Positions 33,847-47,267 of a stretch of 64,000 nt of DNA are shown here, piece after piece; positions within the stretch are counted from its first letter, which is position 1, and each line of letters starts with the position of its first letter. Under the pieces are notes generated by a model. That model had not been told where the DNA came from, made no database searches, and was given only the letters and a program-made list of their open reading frames with translations. Made by a program: the position numbers and the translations under genes. Origin of the DNA: Collybia mongolica (lineage: Eukaryota > Basidiomycota > Agaricomycetes > Agaricales > Clitocybaceae); NCBI GenBank assembly GCA_013420905.1, contig JAAXNY010000015.1, forward strand, positions 372,001 to 436,000, in the 5' to 3' direction.

Positions 33847-36720
33847 TCATATCTTTCTTTTGTTAATCGCGCGCCGCGCGGGTTCCGATGCGGATACCGC
33901 AGTTGCCCATCCCACATGTCAGGTCCATCGATTGACGGACGCCCTTTACAAGGACTCGAGTAACCAGACTCCTTTTTAGGAGGGCCCACCGCCTTCGCTT
34001 CTCAATATGTTGGCAACTGACTTTTAGGTACTTGTATTCCTCAGTGACTTCGATTTAGGCAAGAGCATGGGTGATCAGATACAATGTTAAACGCTCTCAA
34101 CCATACTAATCGAGTCCATGTCATCCTACGGCAAATGTTCGGCCTAGCCTTCAGCCTCGTCGCAGCCGATGGGGATAGCAACCGCCTCCGCGACGTCGAG
34201 TTGCTTGTCCGACTGCCACCCTCAACCCCATTTTATCCACGGATCACTCGGTGGGACCCGTTTTTGGTCGTCTTGACCATCGTGAGGCAGCGACGACGTT
34301 GCTATATCAACACCAGCTGAAGGAATCGTGATATATTCCCTACCAACCCTAACCTCCTACCGCTTCCCCATGAACGGTCACAGCATCTTCCCAACACTAT
34401 TCTTGGGAGGCAGTCGGATACTGAAGATATGGGTTTTAAGAGCCGTGCTCGACAGAAGTGATGAAAATCAAAGAACCCGTCATCCGGTGGAGCGAGTATT
34501 CGACCGACCCCGTTCCGCCTGACTTCTATAGAAAGTACAGCTGACTTTGACGTACGATATTGATAGTATGGGAGACTGCAGGGGGTCACCCCAAGAATTC
34601 ATCCTTCTGCAGGTTTCCTTCATTTGAGTCAATCCCACTGACGCGTCAGTACGGAATCCAGCTCTCGCCCCTTCGTTGTGTTTAGCTTTCACCCAGATCC
34701 CACACGGAATACAGCTACCGATTCTTAATGTCGAGCATGACATTTACAGACACCTTAGGGATCCCGAGTGTCTGTCATTCCGACGAAAGACTTGGTCTTG
34801 AGGGTTCCAGGCTGATATTTCGTTAGCTTGTTCGCGCGGAATGAAGTAGCTGCTTGATGAGATGTCGTAGGTTGCACCAATAACACCGACGCCAATGGAT
34901 CGCTCAGCTCTCTAATGATAATTCTCTTGGATTCTGGAAATGTTATATTATAAGTTCCTTGAACATATTCAAGGCCTATTGAGATGACTAACGAGGAAGT
35001 TTGGGAAGGGGGTGGGAACCCGTGGAGGAGAACCATCACATTCGCGCTGGTGGTGATAACCTCAAGTCAGAGAGGGATTTATAGGTGACTCCTTGATATA
35101 AGGGCAAATCGTGGCGGGGAATGGGTAGCGGGTAGCATTGACGTTTTGTGCGTTAGATTGAGGCTATACCTCGGCGGGATTCCCAGCCGACTCTGTGTTT
35201 CCCATCTATCATAGAAGGGTTCCAATGACGAGCCTATTCTACCACATCGTTGATAGAATCACAAGTGAAGTCCGCTTACAGACTGTAAAATGTTCAACCG
35301 ACCTAGGTAAGGCGCAACTGTGGGCAGTAGTCCGCGGCTAGATATAGTAGTGTTGAGAAAGATAGTCATATAGCACGCTGGGCACGTACCGTCGTGCTCT
35401 TGACAAGCTTCGCGCAAACAGAAGGGAGATATTTCTCAGAATGATTGATTGGGTTATGGGGGTACCTGTCTATGACCAGAATCGTAACGCCGACGCCATG
35501 GATATTGGTATCTCAGGGAGGCAGTGTGGGCGAAAGGGGACTAGAGTGCCAAATTCCCGGCCCTCAAGTTTCGTCCTTGCATGTTTGACACGGTTTTAGA
35601 CAACTAGTAATCGGACATTCAATACAGTCGAACGTTTATAGGATAAAGGGCACCGCACTTTTGTCATTTAGCCCATATGTCTGTGAGTGACGCCAAAGGG
35701 TCCGGATCAAGGAAACTCAGACATTTTGGGAATAATTTGGGCTCTCTTCAAGCGTTCAAAGTAAAAATGCGTGAAGGCGGTGTAGAGTGAAGTAAAGACG
35801 AGTGGTTTAAACAACGGAAGCACAATTGGCAGTTGGGTGGTCTTCACTGAACTTGAAGTCAGAAATAGTCACGTCAGATACACGTATAGCACCGAAAAGC
35901 AAAGAGTACGCACCATGAAAACCCCGTCTCACAACTAGTTCCGTCAAAGCGGAAAATGAACACTAGTACATTGCATCAGCCGAGTTTCTGACATTTCTGG
36001 AAAGGCAAATCCGTGGAATGGTTAGGTTCATAGTTTAGGATTTATTCCAATTTGAAAGACTTACGAGTAATTTGGACGAGCAAGAATGGGACGCTGAAAA
36101 CTTAGACTCCAACCATTTGGTGAGAAATTTCAAGCCGATACGAAAATTTCGGTTGGTAGTTCGTATCTGTTCCCCTCACGTGCAGGGGAATCGAATGTTG
36201 GAGGAGGTGAACCGGTTCATTTCGCGACCGTGCGAACTATGGGCTGGTGAAAGTGGAACACAGCCACAAGCTGCTTCATAAACAACGATCGTCGCGACCT
36301 ACATCTTTCCAATTTCAAGCTTTCTGGCCAAGCGGCAGATTTTCATTTTGGCTGGACTTTAATTTCTACCAACAGCTTTTGCCTTCAGCCAACTTTTGGT
36401 TTAGTGGGATAAGTTAGCAATTGCATATAGGTCCCGCGGTTGACAACCTATGGGGTTCATGTGGTGGGTGTTGACCTACCTAATTTCTTTACTCCGTACT
36501 GCGAGATTGCCTTTCCTTAAAAGTCATCTCTAGCTACTTAGTCCTTCGCATCCTTTTGATCTCAACCGCTGACTAACTCAAGGAGTGTGAAGTAACTTTG
36601 GTCATGAGATACCTCCGCTCCGAAAGCGTGGATAGCCGGCTCAACGGAAATGCTTCGATGCTTTTTTAGGTCAGTCACCTCATAATCCATACTCACAGCG
36701 ACACTCAACTTACGCACGAC
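33847..36720. other. No gene recognised
   Basis: About 2.9 kb. Minus-strand open stretches at 34480-34743 and 34755-35039 have protein-like composition but no known motif; they could be a small unannotated gene. Nothing supported elsewhere. Confidence 0.4.
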
Positions 36721-38680
36721 ATGCAGAGTGCTGTATCCACGCCCCCACAATATTCCGTGGAGAAAGATGTCGGCTTCGAGCTCGACAGCGCAGCCGCTCC
36801 CGAATCAACGGTGTTCGATCCTGCCATGGAAAAGCGTGTATGGCGGAAAATGGACAAGTGGGTCCTGCCCATAGTGTCCATGTTCTATTTCCTTTCTTTC
36901 TTGGCGAGTGTGACAACACTCTTCGCTCGCTTCTTTACTCACTTTGGGATGGTATTTAGGATAGGACGAACCTTGGCGCCGCCCGTGTCGCTCGTTTACA
37001 GAGCGATCTCAGAATGACAGACAAACAATACAGTATCGCTTTGACCATGACTTATGTTCCCTACATTGTTGCTGAACTACCGTCCAACCTTCTTCTCAAG
37101 GTGTGTATAGCAGTATAGTGAGTACTATTGGCCAAACATCGATACACCCGCCAGGCGGTTGGTCCGAATATAATGCTCCCAACCATGTTGACTCTTTGGG
37201 GTGTTGTCACGACATTGGAAGGTCTGTGGCATGCTTTAACTCACTATGTATTGACCAAATTCGACTTCTCGTTTCGCAGGCACTGTAACGACTTATCAAC
37301 GGCTATTAGTTTGTCGCTTCTTCATAGGACTTTTCGAAGGTCTGAACCCAAAATATATGATCTGCTTGTATTTATCTAGTATATTTCAGGTGGTGTATTC
37401 CCCGGACTCGTCCTGTACCTTTCCTATTTTTATCCGCGGCAGCAGTTACAATGGAGGTAAATTTATGTAACTTCCTCGATAGCCATACGAAGTTAGTAAC
37501 CCATCCTTAGGGTGTCTGCGTTCTTTTCCACAGCCTCGATATCCGGCGCATTCTCTGGCCTATTGGCCTTCGCCATTATCAATATGGACGGAATAGGAAG
37601 ACGTCCCGGTTGGGCCTGGATCTTTATCCTCGAGGGACTTTTTACCTTTTTGTTCGGATTGAGTTCATACTTCCTTTTGCCTCGTTCGCCATCACACACT
37701 CGCTTCCTCACCGAAAAGGAAAAGGCATACGTCGTGGAACGCCTGCGCGAGACCGGGGCCACAGATCGCGACGAGAGTGCTGATGGGTTCAGCTGGCGGG
37801 AGGTTAGCCAAGCGTTTACACTTCCCCAAGTGTGGATGCTAGCAACTATTCTATTTTTTAACGGTATGTGTCTCTGCGGTTCGATGCGCTAAAGGCGAAT
37901 CATATGCCCATAGGCGCCATACTCCAAGGACTCGCATAGTACGCCCATCACTTCCAAATCAATACAATACTAATCAGCAGAGGAATTCAGCTTTGCGCCA
38001 TCAATCGTACAAACGTTGGGATACTCGGCCGCTCGCGCTCAACTCATGAGCGTACCCCCGTTCGCTACATCCTACGTTGGTACGTTCAATTAACATTCCC
38101 CTCACTCCAGGATGCTCATGAGCACCGGTTAGTGGCCATGATCGCCGCTTCCATCTCAGATCGGTACCATTGCCGTGGGTTCGTGACCATGTTTAGTTCC
38201 AGTCTCTGTATCGCCGGATTCGCTGTATTTTTGAGTAAGTCGCGCGAGTGGAGAATCTAAATCGGTGACTGAGTTGTTTTCGTCATAGGTCCCGGTTCCC
38301 AGAGCGTCAAATATGGGAGTTTATTTCTGTCCATTACCGGGACTTATTGTGCGGCGGGGACTTTGTCGACATGGAGCGCGAACAATGCTGCACCTCACAT
38401 TCGACGCGCTACTGCCATTGCGATTGGATTCATTACCACAAATGCTGGTGGGATCCTCGTGGTGTGGCTGCTCGGTTCTTTATCACCCCCACCTCTTTAT
38501 ACAAATGCTACGATTACACTGTTGGTGTTTTCAGCGTGGATGTTTCTGATTGCGGGGGCAAACACATATTATTTGTGGTTGCAAAACAACAGGAAGGCGA
38601 GGATTCGTGCCACGATGTCTAGAGAAGAAGAGCAACGTGGTTTGGGAGATAGATCTGCATGGTTCGTCTACAACTTGTAA
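36721..38680 (+). CDS. MFS anion:cation symporter (DAL5/TNA1-like)
   Basis: Ten exons join without stops: 36721-36903, 36960-37100, 37155-37221, 37280-37339, 37390-37456, 37511-37863, 37914-37938, 37991-38079, 38133-38234, 38289-38680, giving 492 aa. The N-terminal cytosolic part ends with KMDKWVLPIVSMFYFLSFL, then DRTNLGAARV, the signature between TM1 and TM2 of the allantoate/nicotinate/pantothenate permease family. GVVTTLEGTVTTYQRLLVCR and FFIGLFEGGVFPGLVLYLSY follow. The C-terminal half includes YFAPSIVQTLGYSA and a final helix with NTYYLWLQNN. Plasma membrane import of a small organic anion is expected; substrate unknown. Intron 1 uses a GC donor (36904). Appears functional. Confidence 0.9.
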
Positions 38681-39628
38681 CAATATATGCATTCGGCGGA
38701 TGTAACGTACCATCAATGATCGTTCCTTGACCCAGGAGGTATCGATACAATCTCTTACCAACTAGCATATGTTATAATGGGAAAGAGACGACGGGGATGA
38801 GCCATGCGACCTTTGTGGTGGCGGTGCACAGGTCACTTGACCATTGTCGGATTTTAGCGGACTTAACTGATGCCTCTCAGCATGATGAACAAAAAAAGAC
38901 TCGGCCCAGGGCCTCGCCTCCCAAACTGTGAGTCGCCTTGTCAGTATATCTCCTCCGAGCTGTATAGACGCGGGAATGACTATCTCTCAGCTTACCAGTC
39001 AACGTGGCTGTTAAGAAGAGGCCTCATGATATCCCAGCTTGACTTTCAGGTGCGGGTTTCCTGCGATTGGACCGCAAACAGACCGAACAACAACCCCTCG
39101 ACTATAACATTCACCTTGAACATCGCAAGAGCTAGACACTCAGCATGTGGTCAACGTCTCGCGTCAGAATTGACATGGAGCAATGATCAATATCCAGGAA
39201 CAAGAACGATATGGGACGATAAAAGAATACGTCTCGCGGTAAGAAATACGTCTATGTAATATCACTTGACTTAATATCATTTTAACTAGACTGCCCAGAA
39301 AGCGCCAAACAGACGGAGTGTTATCTTATTCACCCATCAAGTAATGCTGTGTCGTTATACCGCCTGGGAATTCCCTTGTAAAAGAGAAGTAGTGAAATCA
39401 ACTAGCGGCCTGTAGACTCGCTGGCGCTTCTTTTTATAATAGATGCATTCGGTACGTTTCGCCCACCCTGCCGCCTTCTTCGGAACGCCGTATCTTTCAC
39501 AGGAATGACGCCTACCACCCCTTGTGCCTTATTCTCTCTCCAAACGGTTGACCATTTCCCGGAGACTATTAATATGTCTGGACCATATAAATTTCAGGGC
39601 AGGCATAGGGTATTCGCACATACCAAGA
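38681..39628. other. Intergenic; promoter of WSC gene
   Basis: No supported gene. A TATA-like TATAAAT at 39585-39591 lies about 40 bp before the next start codon. An open stretch at 38870-39259 has no domain. Confidence 0.45.
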
Positions 39629-41355
39629 ATGCTCTCTCTGCTGTTCGTGTCCTCTCTTCCCCTCTTCGACTCCCTTCCTAACGTAAATGCCATCATTCCT
39701 CCACGAAACTCTGGTGATCCTGCTACGCCGGACGGATGGACAGCCCTGGGATGTTACACGTGAGTTTGCCTTCCAATAAGCGTTTGTGTGTATGGTCTGT
39801 GATGCTACTGTAATTACTCTGCTTTAGTGACTCAGCCAATTCACGTGCTTTGCGCACAGCGTCTACAACAAGCCTCGGTCTTATGACGCTTGATTTTTGT
39901 ATCAATTTCTGTTCCACCGCTTTCGGATCGTTCCACTATGCGGGCGTTGAGTTCGGAAGGGTAAGTCCTATCGGAGGTATTTAGTATATTCCGCGAGCTA
40001 ATAAAAAATGTAGGAATGCTGTATGTCTGATTCCCTCCCTAAGGCCCATTATTAATATCTTATAATAGATTGCGATAATGCAATAAACCCGCCAGGCGCC
40101 ATTTCCGACGACTCCGGATGTAATGTCCCTTGTACAGGTGACACGACCCAGAACTGCGGCGGGGCAGATCGTGTATACATAGCACAACGAGATGGTGGGG
40201 CACCACCAAGCACTACGAGTACCCCCGCGAGTACCCCCACTTCCCCAACCCCTTCTAGCACTCCATCAATTAAAACCACGGTTGGCACGTGGCAATATAA
40301 AGGGTGTTTTGAGTGAGTCAAGTCTTCGAAATCCTCTGCCTTAATGCCTCTTTAAAAAATGTCTAAACTAGGGACTTTGGCGCTCGTATTCTGCAGCACC
40401 AACTTACTACAAGTAAGACAGTTGAAGCATGTACAACTGCTTGTGGCGCAAATGGCTACGGACTCGCAGGACTCGAATTTGGGGGCGAATGCTGTAAGTA
40501 CTTGTCGCATTGTTTTACCAGCCTGCTAATGAGCGCTTTTTAGGGTGTGATACGTATCTGCCCTTTGGGCAACAATTTCCCGATAGTGAATGTTCCATGC
40601 TATGCGTAAATGATCCCACAGAGCTCTGTGGTGCTGGTAATCGCCTAGCTCTCTACCAGAACTCCGCTGCTACACCACCTAGTACTTCTGTTTGCCTCAG
40701 TTCCCAACCACCTGGTACTGCGGTGGTACCTCGAAATTTCCAGAACACGGGAATTGTCGCTGTTGATCGCTTAGGGAATAACGGCTTACAGATTTATGGC
40801 GCGACGCCTGTGGTAACACTCGGCGATACTGGTGCAGAGTACCTGCTGCTCTCCGTAAGTTTTGGTTATTACCCCGCGTTCCTCTAGAGCTAACAGCTCG
40901 AATGGGCTAGCACTGTCAAAAATGCCCGTTTGAGGACGTAGATAATTTTGAAGTCAGCCCGAATCAAGTATTTGTATATGCAAGGGCCGCCATCTCGCTC
41001 CCTCCGCGGGTTGGTGAATCTCCCTTGTTCGTATCGTTCAGCAACTTCACGCCCTACTCAGGATACTGTGCTTTCGTACGTTTACAGCATCTTTGCTTCT
41101 CATAGCTTCGCTAACCATTATACTGCGTTCCTCCTCCAGCCTAACCCGGTCTCGCCTTCGGGCCCATTCATCGGGTTCCCTGTGTTTGCGACAGGTGGTC
41201 GTGCGGACCTTTGGTCGCTGTGCACGAATACCACAGCGAACGGGCGTCTTGACGTTGTCTACTCCCCGGTTTCAGGTCACCCGAACTACGATTTGTCCGG
41301 GTGCACTCCCGTATATCTGGAGTTGGTTCCGAGCTATGCGCTACCAAGGAATTAG
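39629..41355 (+). CDS. Secreted protein with two WSC domains
   Basis: Eight exons (39629-39759, 39828-39960, 40014-40020, 40069-40312, 40372-40493, 40544-40854, 40911-41075, 41140-41355) give 442 aa. A signal peptide (MLSLLFVSSLPLFDSL) is followed by WSC domain 1 (GWTALGCYTDSANSRAL ... VEFGRECYC ... CTGDTTQNCGG), a Thr/Ser/Pro linker of about 30 residues, WSC domain 2 (YKGCFEDFGARIL ... FGGECWC ... ELCGAGNRL) and a C-terminal domain of about 170 aa of unknown fold. WSC is a cysteine-rich putative carbohydrate-binding module found on fungal wall and secreted proteins. Exon 3 is only 7 nt. Neighbouring gene 43092-43669 is a single-WSC paralogue with the same intron positions. Confidence 0.9.
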
Positions 41356-43091
41356 GTCGAATTATGCGGTTCAATGAGATTATTTTTATTGGGTTTGGTT
41401 GACTTCGGTTCCGCAGGGATATGAAATAATGCTAGCCACAGAATGCCGAATAAAGTGGGCATGAAGGTTTTACGACGCTTCTTGCAGCCAGGATTTAGTG
41501 CGCATTCTAAATATATGAGCGGAAAGGCCGATATCGAGAACCCTTTTTCTAAACTTCATCTTATCTACGCCGTTCGATTTCATAATCTCTTCTTGCGGCT
41601 CTATAGTAATCCGTCCAGAGCATTGTACCTAAGCTTGTGGCAGTACGATAAATCCTACCTCCATTGTGCGACACCGGAGCTTGGAGTGAAGGCTAAATAT
41701 AACAACGAGGCATCGTGTCCGTCAGGAGGATACATGAGTGAGTGTATATTTGTATCACTCCAGGACTGCTAAAAGAAGCTAGTTGACTCAACAAGGTTTT
41801 GATTATCCATGCAGTAAATACATGTACAGGATTAGAACAAGGTTAGGCATATTTCACACGTTCGCAAGAAAAATCAGTAACATATCCTATATATCAAAAT
41901 GGTTTTACTGTGGCTGATCGTAAAGCTCTAATTTAAGAGCTTGGTTAGAGTGGTTGGAAGTTGACAGGAAGCGGAACGCGGTTGTGAAGAATTTGATGCA
42001 ACATTCAAAATTGCCGCCGTACGTTGACTATAGACAGCCCCTTCCCAACGTTGGCAAGCTGTACAGACGAGGATCTCATCGGATTTCTACAGAAAAGTGC
42101 TTTTGTCTGATCTAGTATTTCAAACTCACGCATCTACACGGCAGTTTTCGCTTCAATTATTCACCACTCCTACTCATTCGTTATTATTCAACTTCTGCAA
42201 CCATGTTCTACTATCATTTGATCACCCCGAACTACCTGCGCAGTCCTTGTCAGGATCATGACTATTTCCGTCACCAAGGTACGCGAATGCCTAAAAATAG
42301 ATTCGACGCAACGATCTTATTCATTATGGGCTTCCAATGTTAAGAACTCGTTCAAACTCACTTGTTTGCAGCTCCAGCGGCTGTTCTGAGGCAAAGCGCT
42401 CTTCATATTATGGGTAGTCGTTACGTGTGAGTTCTGGCCTGATTCATTGTTGGTCTGGCTGCTGAATATGCTTTTCCAAACTGCCACCCCCCATCTGAAG
42501 AGAATCCTACGCAGCCGCATTTTTCCCACTGTCCATGTGACAGTTGCCCTGAAATGTCATCGCAGGATGAAAGTAATGTCTAAACCTTCGCAGAGGTCGG
42601 ACCATGTGGTGTATCACTGTTTGGCCATAAGAATATCTGTTATGGCTGGTATGGAAATATATCATGGTGTAATAAGTGTTCGGCGACCGCATGAACCCCG
42701 CGATAGTCTTCCGCCACACTCCCGCTTAATCACCGCTACTCGTATGCCTAATAATAATGTACAGAATATCAAATTCTACTGAATCATTAGACAGGCGTGG
42801 TAGATGGGCTCACTCAGCTTAAGCTCTGGGAATTGCCGCTGGTCCGGACCTTCTTTCAATGTCACTCTTTGACGGTAAATGCGGCACCCTCGGCCTTCGA
42901 ATCCGACAGGAATCATGTTTTATCCCACCGTCTCTTTAATGCCCCGCTTACACGATCTTTAGATCAAGCCATCAACATACGTGTATAGTTCCCCATTGAA
43001 CGTTAAAATCCAGAAATGTTTATAAAGGCGCATTGAACTCGCGAGTTTCCACACCAATACACCATTGGCCGACCTCCAGCAGCTCTCGACA
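41356..43091. other. No gene recognised
   Basis: Intergenic. A TATA-like TATAAAG at 43021-43027 lies about 65 bp before the second WSC gene. Open stretches near 41443-41772 and 42447-42782 lack recognisable domains. Confidence 0.45.
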
Positions 43092-43669
43092 ATGATCTCT
43101 GTCTTTGTAGTCACTCTCCTTGCCGTCTGTGGCCTCGCGGCTCCCAACTCCAACCGTGCTGATATCAAACGCACAGATGGTGCTCCATTTGTTCCCAGTG
43201 GTTGGACTGCGTTAGGATGCTTCACGTAGGTCGCCTATCCGCAACCAATCAATATTCTCTTGTAAAGAGCAAACTAACATCGATATTCTTAGCGACGCTA
43301 GAGATAGTCGTACTCTGCGCACTGCGTCGACGACTAGCTTGGATCTTATGACACTTGAAGTGTGCACCGGTTTCTGTACCCGTAACTTCGGCCCTTTCAC
43401 GTACGCAGGAGTCGAATTTGGCAGGGTACGTCGGTTCTAGCCCACTCTCTTTGATTGATACTGACGAAACCTAATAGGAGTGCTGTACGTTCTTGGCACT
43501 CAATTTTCTCTGGGATATTCTGACAATGTTGATGACAGACTGCGACGACACCATTCACGAGCCGGGTGTTATAGCGGACGAATCTGGGTGCAACGTCCCA
43601 TGCACAGGGGATGCCACTCAAAACTGCGGTGGAGAAGACCGCATTTTTATCGCACAGAGAATTGTTTGA
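43092..43669 (+). CDS. Small secreted single-WSC-domain protein
   Basis: Exons 43092-43225, 43293-43425, 43478-43484 and 43539-43669 give 134 aa. Signal peptide (MISVFVVTLLAVCGLA), then a KR dibasic site (ADIKR) that could be cut by a Kex2-type protease, then one full WSC domain (GWTALGCFTDARDSRTL ... GVEFGRECYC ... CTGDATQNCGGEDR). The protein stops right after the domain at TGA 43667-43669. Intron positions, including the 7-nt exon 3, match the first domain of the upstream paralogue, so it arose by duplication of that part or the larger gene was built from it. Confidence 0.9.
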
Positions 43670-46350
43670 AGGACCATTAAAGAACCACATCTCGTATTTT
43701 GAGGCCGGGTTCGATGTATATATGAGCTTTGTGCTTGATTGATTATCGTATCATGTTGTTTGAGACCGAGATGACCGAGGTACCCGAGATCACCAAATAA
43801 TCACCAGATCGGCGACACTCGCTTCCCCCTAACCATTTCTTGACCATATCCAGTCGAGTGTACTGAACTCGTCTCTTCTAATGTGTGCTTTCAATTTCGA
43901 ACGAGGTTTATAGATATAATAAGAGGTAGTTAGTTCAAGTTGTGCGCCCTAAGTTTAATAGATACTTATATAAATTCTTCAGTTCCTGTCCCCCTTGTGG
44001 TAATTTACACGGAGGAGAAACTGGCGAATTCAGGGCTAGTTGCACTACTTTTAAGCCTCTCTGTTTTCCTTTGGACGCCTTCCTTCCAGAGATTTTAGCC
44101 ATCACCTTCCAATTCTACCTACCCACGAGCGTGAGTGCGCATGGTGGCGCCCCACGCTCAGAAGAAGCCCCAGAAGTATACAAAATCGGTACACACATCG
44201 TGAGTTTTGCGCTAAATATTACAGTAAACTCTCAAACTCAACGGATACCTTACCATGCCAAAAGGCGACTGTGCAAGAGACCCACGGACAATTATACATG
44301 GCAGTACCCTGGCAGACGCCAAGTCCGGTTACATTGCAACATCCGACTCCATAAACTCAAATCTGAAACAAGCTTAGGAAAGACGAGTATCAAAAATCAC
44401 TCAAACCCGTTTAAAGGACTAGAGAAATCGTGTTAAGAAGTGATCCGGAATTGGTCCTAATGGGAGTGACGACGTGGTTCTGCAGTGCAGCTCGGGGCGA
44501 CAGTGATTATAAAACCACCCGAAGAAGCGAAGAAGGTAGGTATGGAGATGGCGTTGTCATGATGCTGTGCATACAGAATAAGATAAGATAAATCAAGAAA
44601 TCCTAGATTTTGAGACTGAGTTGATCGGGCGACTATAAAAAAACCTGGTCCAGAATACTATCCATTTCCACATTGAGCTTTGGAAGCTGTGGAAGGGATG
44701 GGTTCGGTTAGTAGCACACGGCGCAGTTGTATACATAAGTATGTAGAGATCTCGAATTCATTTATGTGGCAACCGATCAGTGGCTGTGCACGTTTGTGCC
44801 TTGTTCACAACTACCATTGTCGCAATGTTCTATCGTTGTTCATTTGAGTCTCAAGGTCTCAAGACTCTTCTAGACCGCCGAACACGACACTGAATACTGC
44901 TATAACGGTGCGTTGACTCATCATTCTGATTCCCTCTCTGATGCACAGCTCTCCCAGTCGGCCAATTTTCCCAGGCGAATACAACCACCTGGTCCCGCTC
45001 GCGATGAAGCCTGTTCGGTTCTATAATAAGTGATCTCTCAAGATGGCTGGGTGTGATTGGAATCTTACAAGGATTCGGGCCGGGTGGACGATCTCTGGAA
45101 CAGCTTAAAGGCCTTGTTGTCGAACTTGGAACAGTACGTCCCACATGCTCACGAAGGCTGTGTTTGAAGTTAACAGAGCCATAGGACCTTTGTTCTACCT
45201 GTATCTCCTTGAATTTAGTGTGACTGTTTCTAAAGTTGTGTTCCGGAGCGTGATGCGGCGATGGTTGTCGGAGAGATATGACGTTACGACATTACGAGCG
45301 GAGCCCCATAGTCAGCGTCATTGAACATCCGGGCCACCGACTCCTTTCAATGAACGTGATGATTCCGTGGGGGGGGGGAGCATGGGGTCACCAATCATCA
45401 AACGGAGTGGCTTGTTGATATACCTTGTATCGATGCTTTTTTGAAGGTGCCACTGAATCATCATCTGGAACGATTGAGGTGAGGCTGATCCGGTGCGCGA
45501 AGGTATAAGAAAATGGGAAGCACAGCCCACCATCAAGCTATGCTCTTATGAGAGTTCGATTTGGCCGTAATCCGCCCTAGCAAAAAGTACTCCCGTCGTG
45601 GTAGTCACACTGCCTTAATTCGCTCATACTTATCATATTAGACGATAATCTCGAAACGCCTCGTACGTTCATTTATAGAGGCGCCCTCACTTTCCACGAG
45701 TGATACGAACGTCACGCATTCGGGAGTCAATGGTTGCCGCCAAGCGAGCAACCCCAGTAATTGATTGTTATACCCAAAACATCATCAAGGTCTGATCCAC
45801 AATGGCGTCACGCCTATGGGGAAGTGAATCAAGAAATCATCCGAGAGGGCCGGTAGAAAGTAGTAGGGATGCGTGTACGTCTCAACGAGGATTAATAACG
45901 GAGGTGAGTTATCAAATACAGCTGGATACGCGTCCAGAACTGATTTCGCCTTATTATCGTCCAGCACACTTCCTGTACAAGGGAAAACAACCTTGGCGTA
46001 AACGGTAATCATATACATGCTTAATCTAAAAATATATCGCCGTCGTGATGTCCCTTTATCATAAAAGGAATGTTTCTCTTCCGGGCGTTGCGCTGCACGG
46101 AATTCATTATACCTAATTTGTGTTCAACCACACAGCAGGTGGAGTTTTCACCCACGGCGTTGTGATAAGCTGTAGTATGACACGGTCGACTCGGGGAACG
46201 TGCGGCTGATGGAAGTTGCTGATGAGAAAAAAAATTGCATCATTGACCCCAGTACATATGGTGAGGCCCCATCTCCCATCAGCAGTCGCTGATCCTTGTT
46301 CAGCCCGCAGCTGAGGATTGAAAGCTTTTTGTAGCGATCCGAAAGGCAAC
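43670..46350. other. No gene recognised
   Basis: About 2.7 kb with scattered short frames. None has a known motif. Likely intergenic with decayed repeats. Confidence 0.45.
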
Positions 46351-46352
46351 TA

Positions 46353-46848
46353 TGGTGCCGGACACTTAGTCACCGCTACTTTTGTACACCGAATATAGCC
46401 GGCCCCAAAAAGCCCTAAATCCTTATCGGTGTTACCAAACGCTTTGTTTTGGGGGGGCGAACAGCGAAAAAATAAAAAATGAAGGAGTTATTTAATTTGA
46501 TACTCCCTGAAATTGGCCATCCATCCCAAAAAGGGAATTAAGGGTCCGATCAAGGGTCACGTTACTTTATCGATTGCCACTCACCCACCTACACGTCGAA
46601 TTGACGAGCAAGTGTCTCTATGCAAGTTGGCTTTTTGCGTTCGTTCGATGGGCGAGGCATGATAAAAGCGGGTATGCACGTTCCCTTTTTCTTCGGGGCT
46701 GCTTGGGCAATATATTGTTCAATTTACGGGTAATTTACACGCAAGATATTCACTTGGTGGGGGGTCAAAATAATTAAAATTTTTCTGAGCCGATTTGGCC
46801 ACTTACGTAAGGTGTACACAAGTAGCGGTGACTAAGTGTCCGGCGCCA
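46353..46848. mobile_element. MITE-like element, ~0.5 kb
   Basis: Inverted terminal repeats of about 38 bp (46353-46390 and 46811-46848; tip TGGYGCCGGACACTTAGTC) with two mismatches. Both are flanked by TA (46351-46352 and 46849-46850), which fits TA target duplication of the Tc1/mariner superfamily. No coding capacity. It is unrelated in its ends to the Tc1 element at 53998. Confidence 0.7.
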
Positions 46849-46850
46849 TA

Positions 46851-47267
46851 CATTAGTAAAGGAGACCTCGTGAATTTCCAATATCTGTTGGAGTAGGCGA
46901 CCAACGGCGTGCTGGTTTCTTAGCAACGACAGGATCCATCAAGGCGAATGTTACAAGCTCGTTGATTCTGACACCCCCCTTGCGGCTATAAGGTATCAAC
47001 GCTTTCGTCGGCTTCCCCATTTGGAACTCTGGTTGTCAACACATCGGCGTACCCGCGTGGCTGGTGTTTTGCTGCCTCAAATAGAAATTGTATAAAGCCA
47101 GTAGGTTCCGTTACCTTGCTTTCTTCACCTTCTTCCTGCTTTTCCTCTTCTTTACCTATTTCCTTCGAGCCAGGTGCTCATCCTGTCCTTCTCATCTCTC
47201 TGATTCCCAATACTACTTCCACCTCGTTTTAATATCCTCCTTGAAGGCTTTCTACCCACCCTTCATC
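46851..47267. other. Upstream region of secreted-protein gene
   Basis: No gene. Contains the promoter elements annotated next. Confidence 0.4.
47091..47160 (+). promoter_or_regulatory. TATA box and CT-rich tract
   Basis: TATAAAG at 47091-47097 followed by a strongly pyrimidine-rich stretch to about 47160, upstream of ATG 47268. CT-rich core promoters are common in well-expressed fungal genes. Confidence 0.5.

Noticed and set aside
34084..35039. Possible small genes
   Set aside because: Open stretches have no domain, signal peptide or convincing splice pattern.
38870..39259. Open frame after the MFS permease
   Set aside because: No recognisable domain and biased composition; not supported as a gene.
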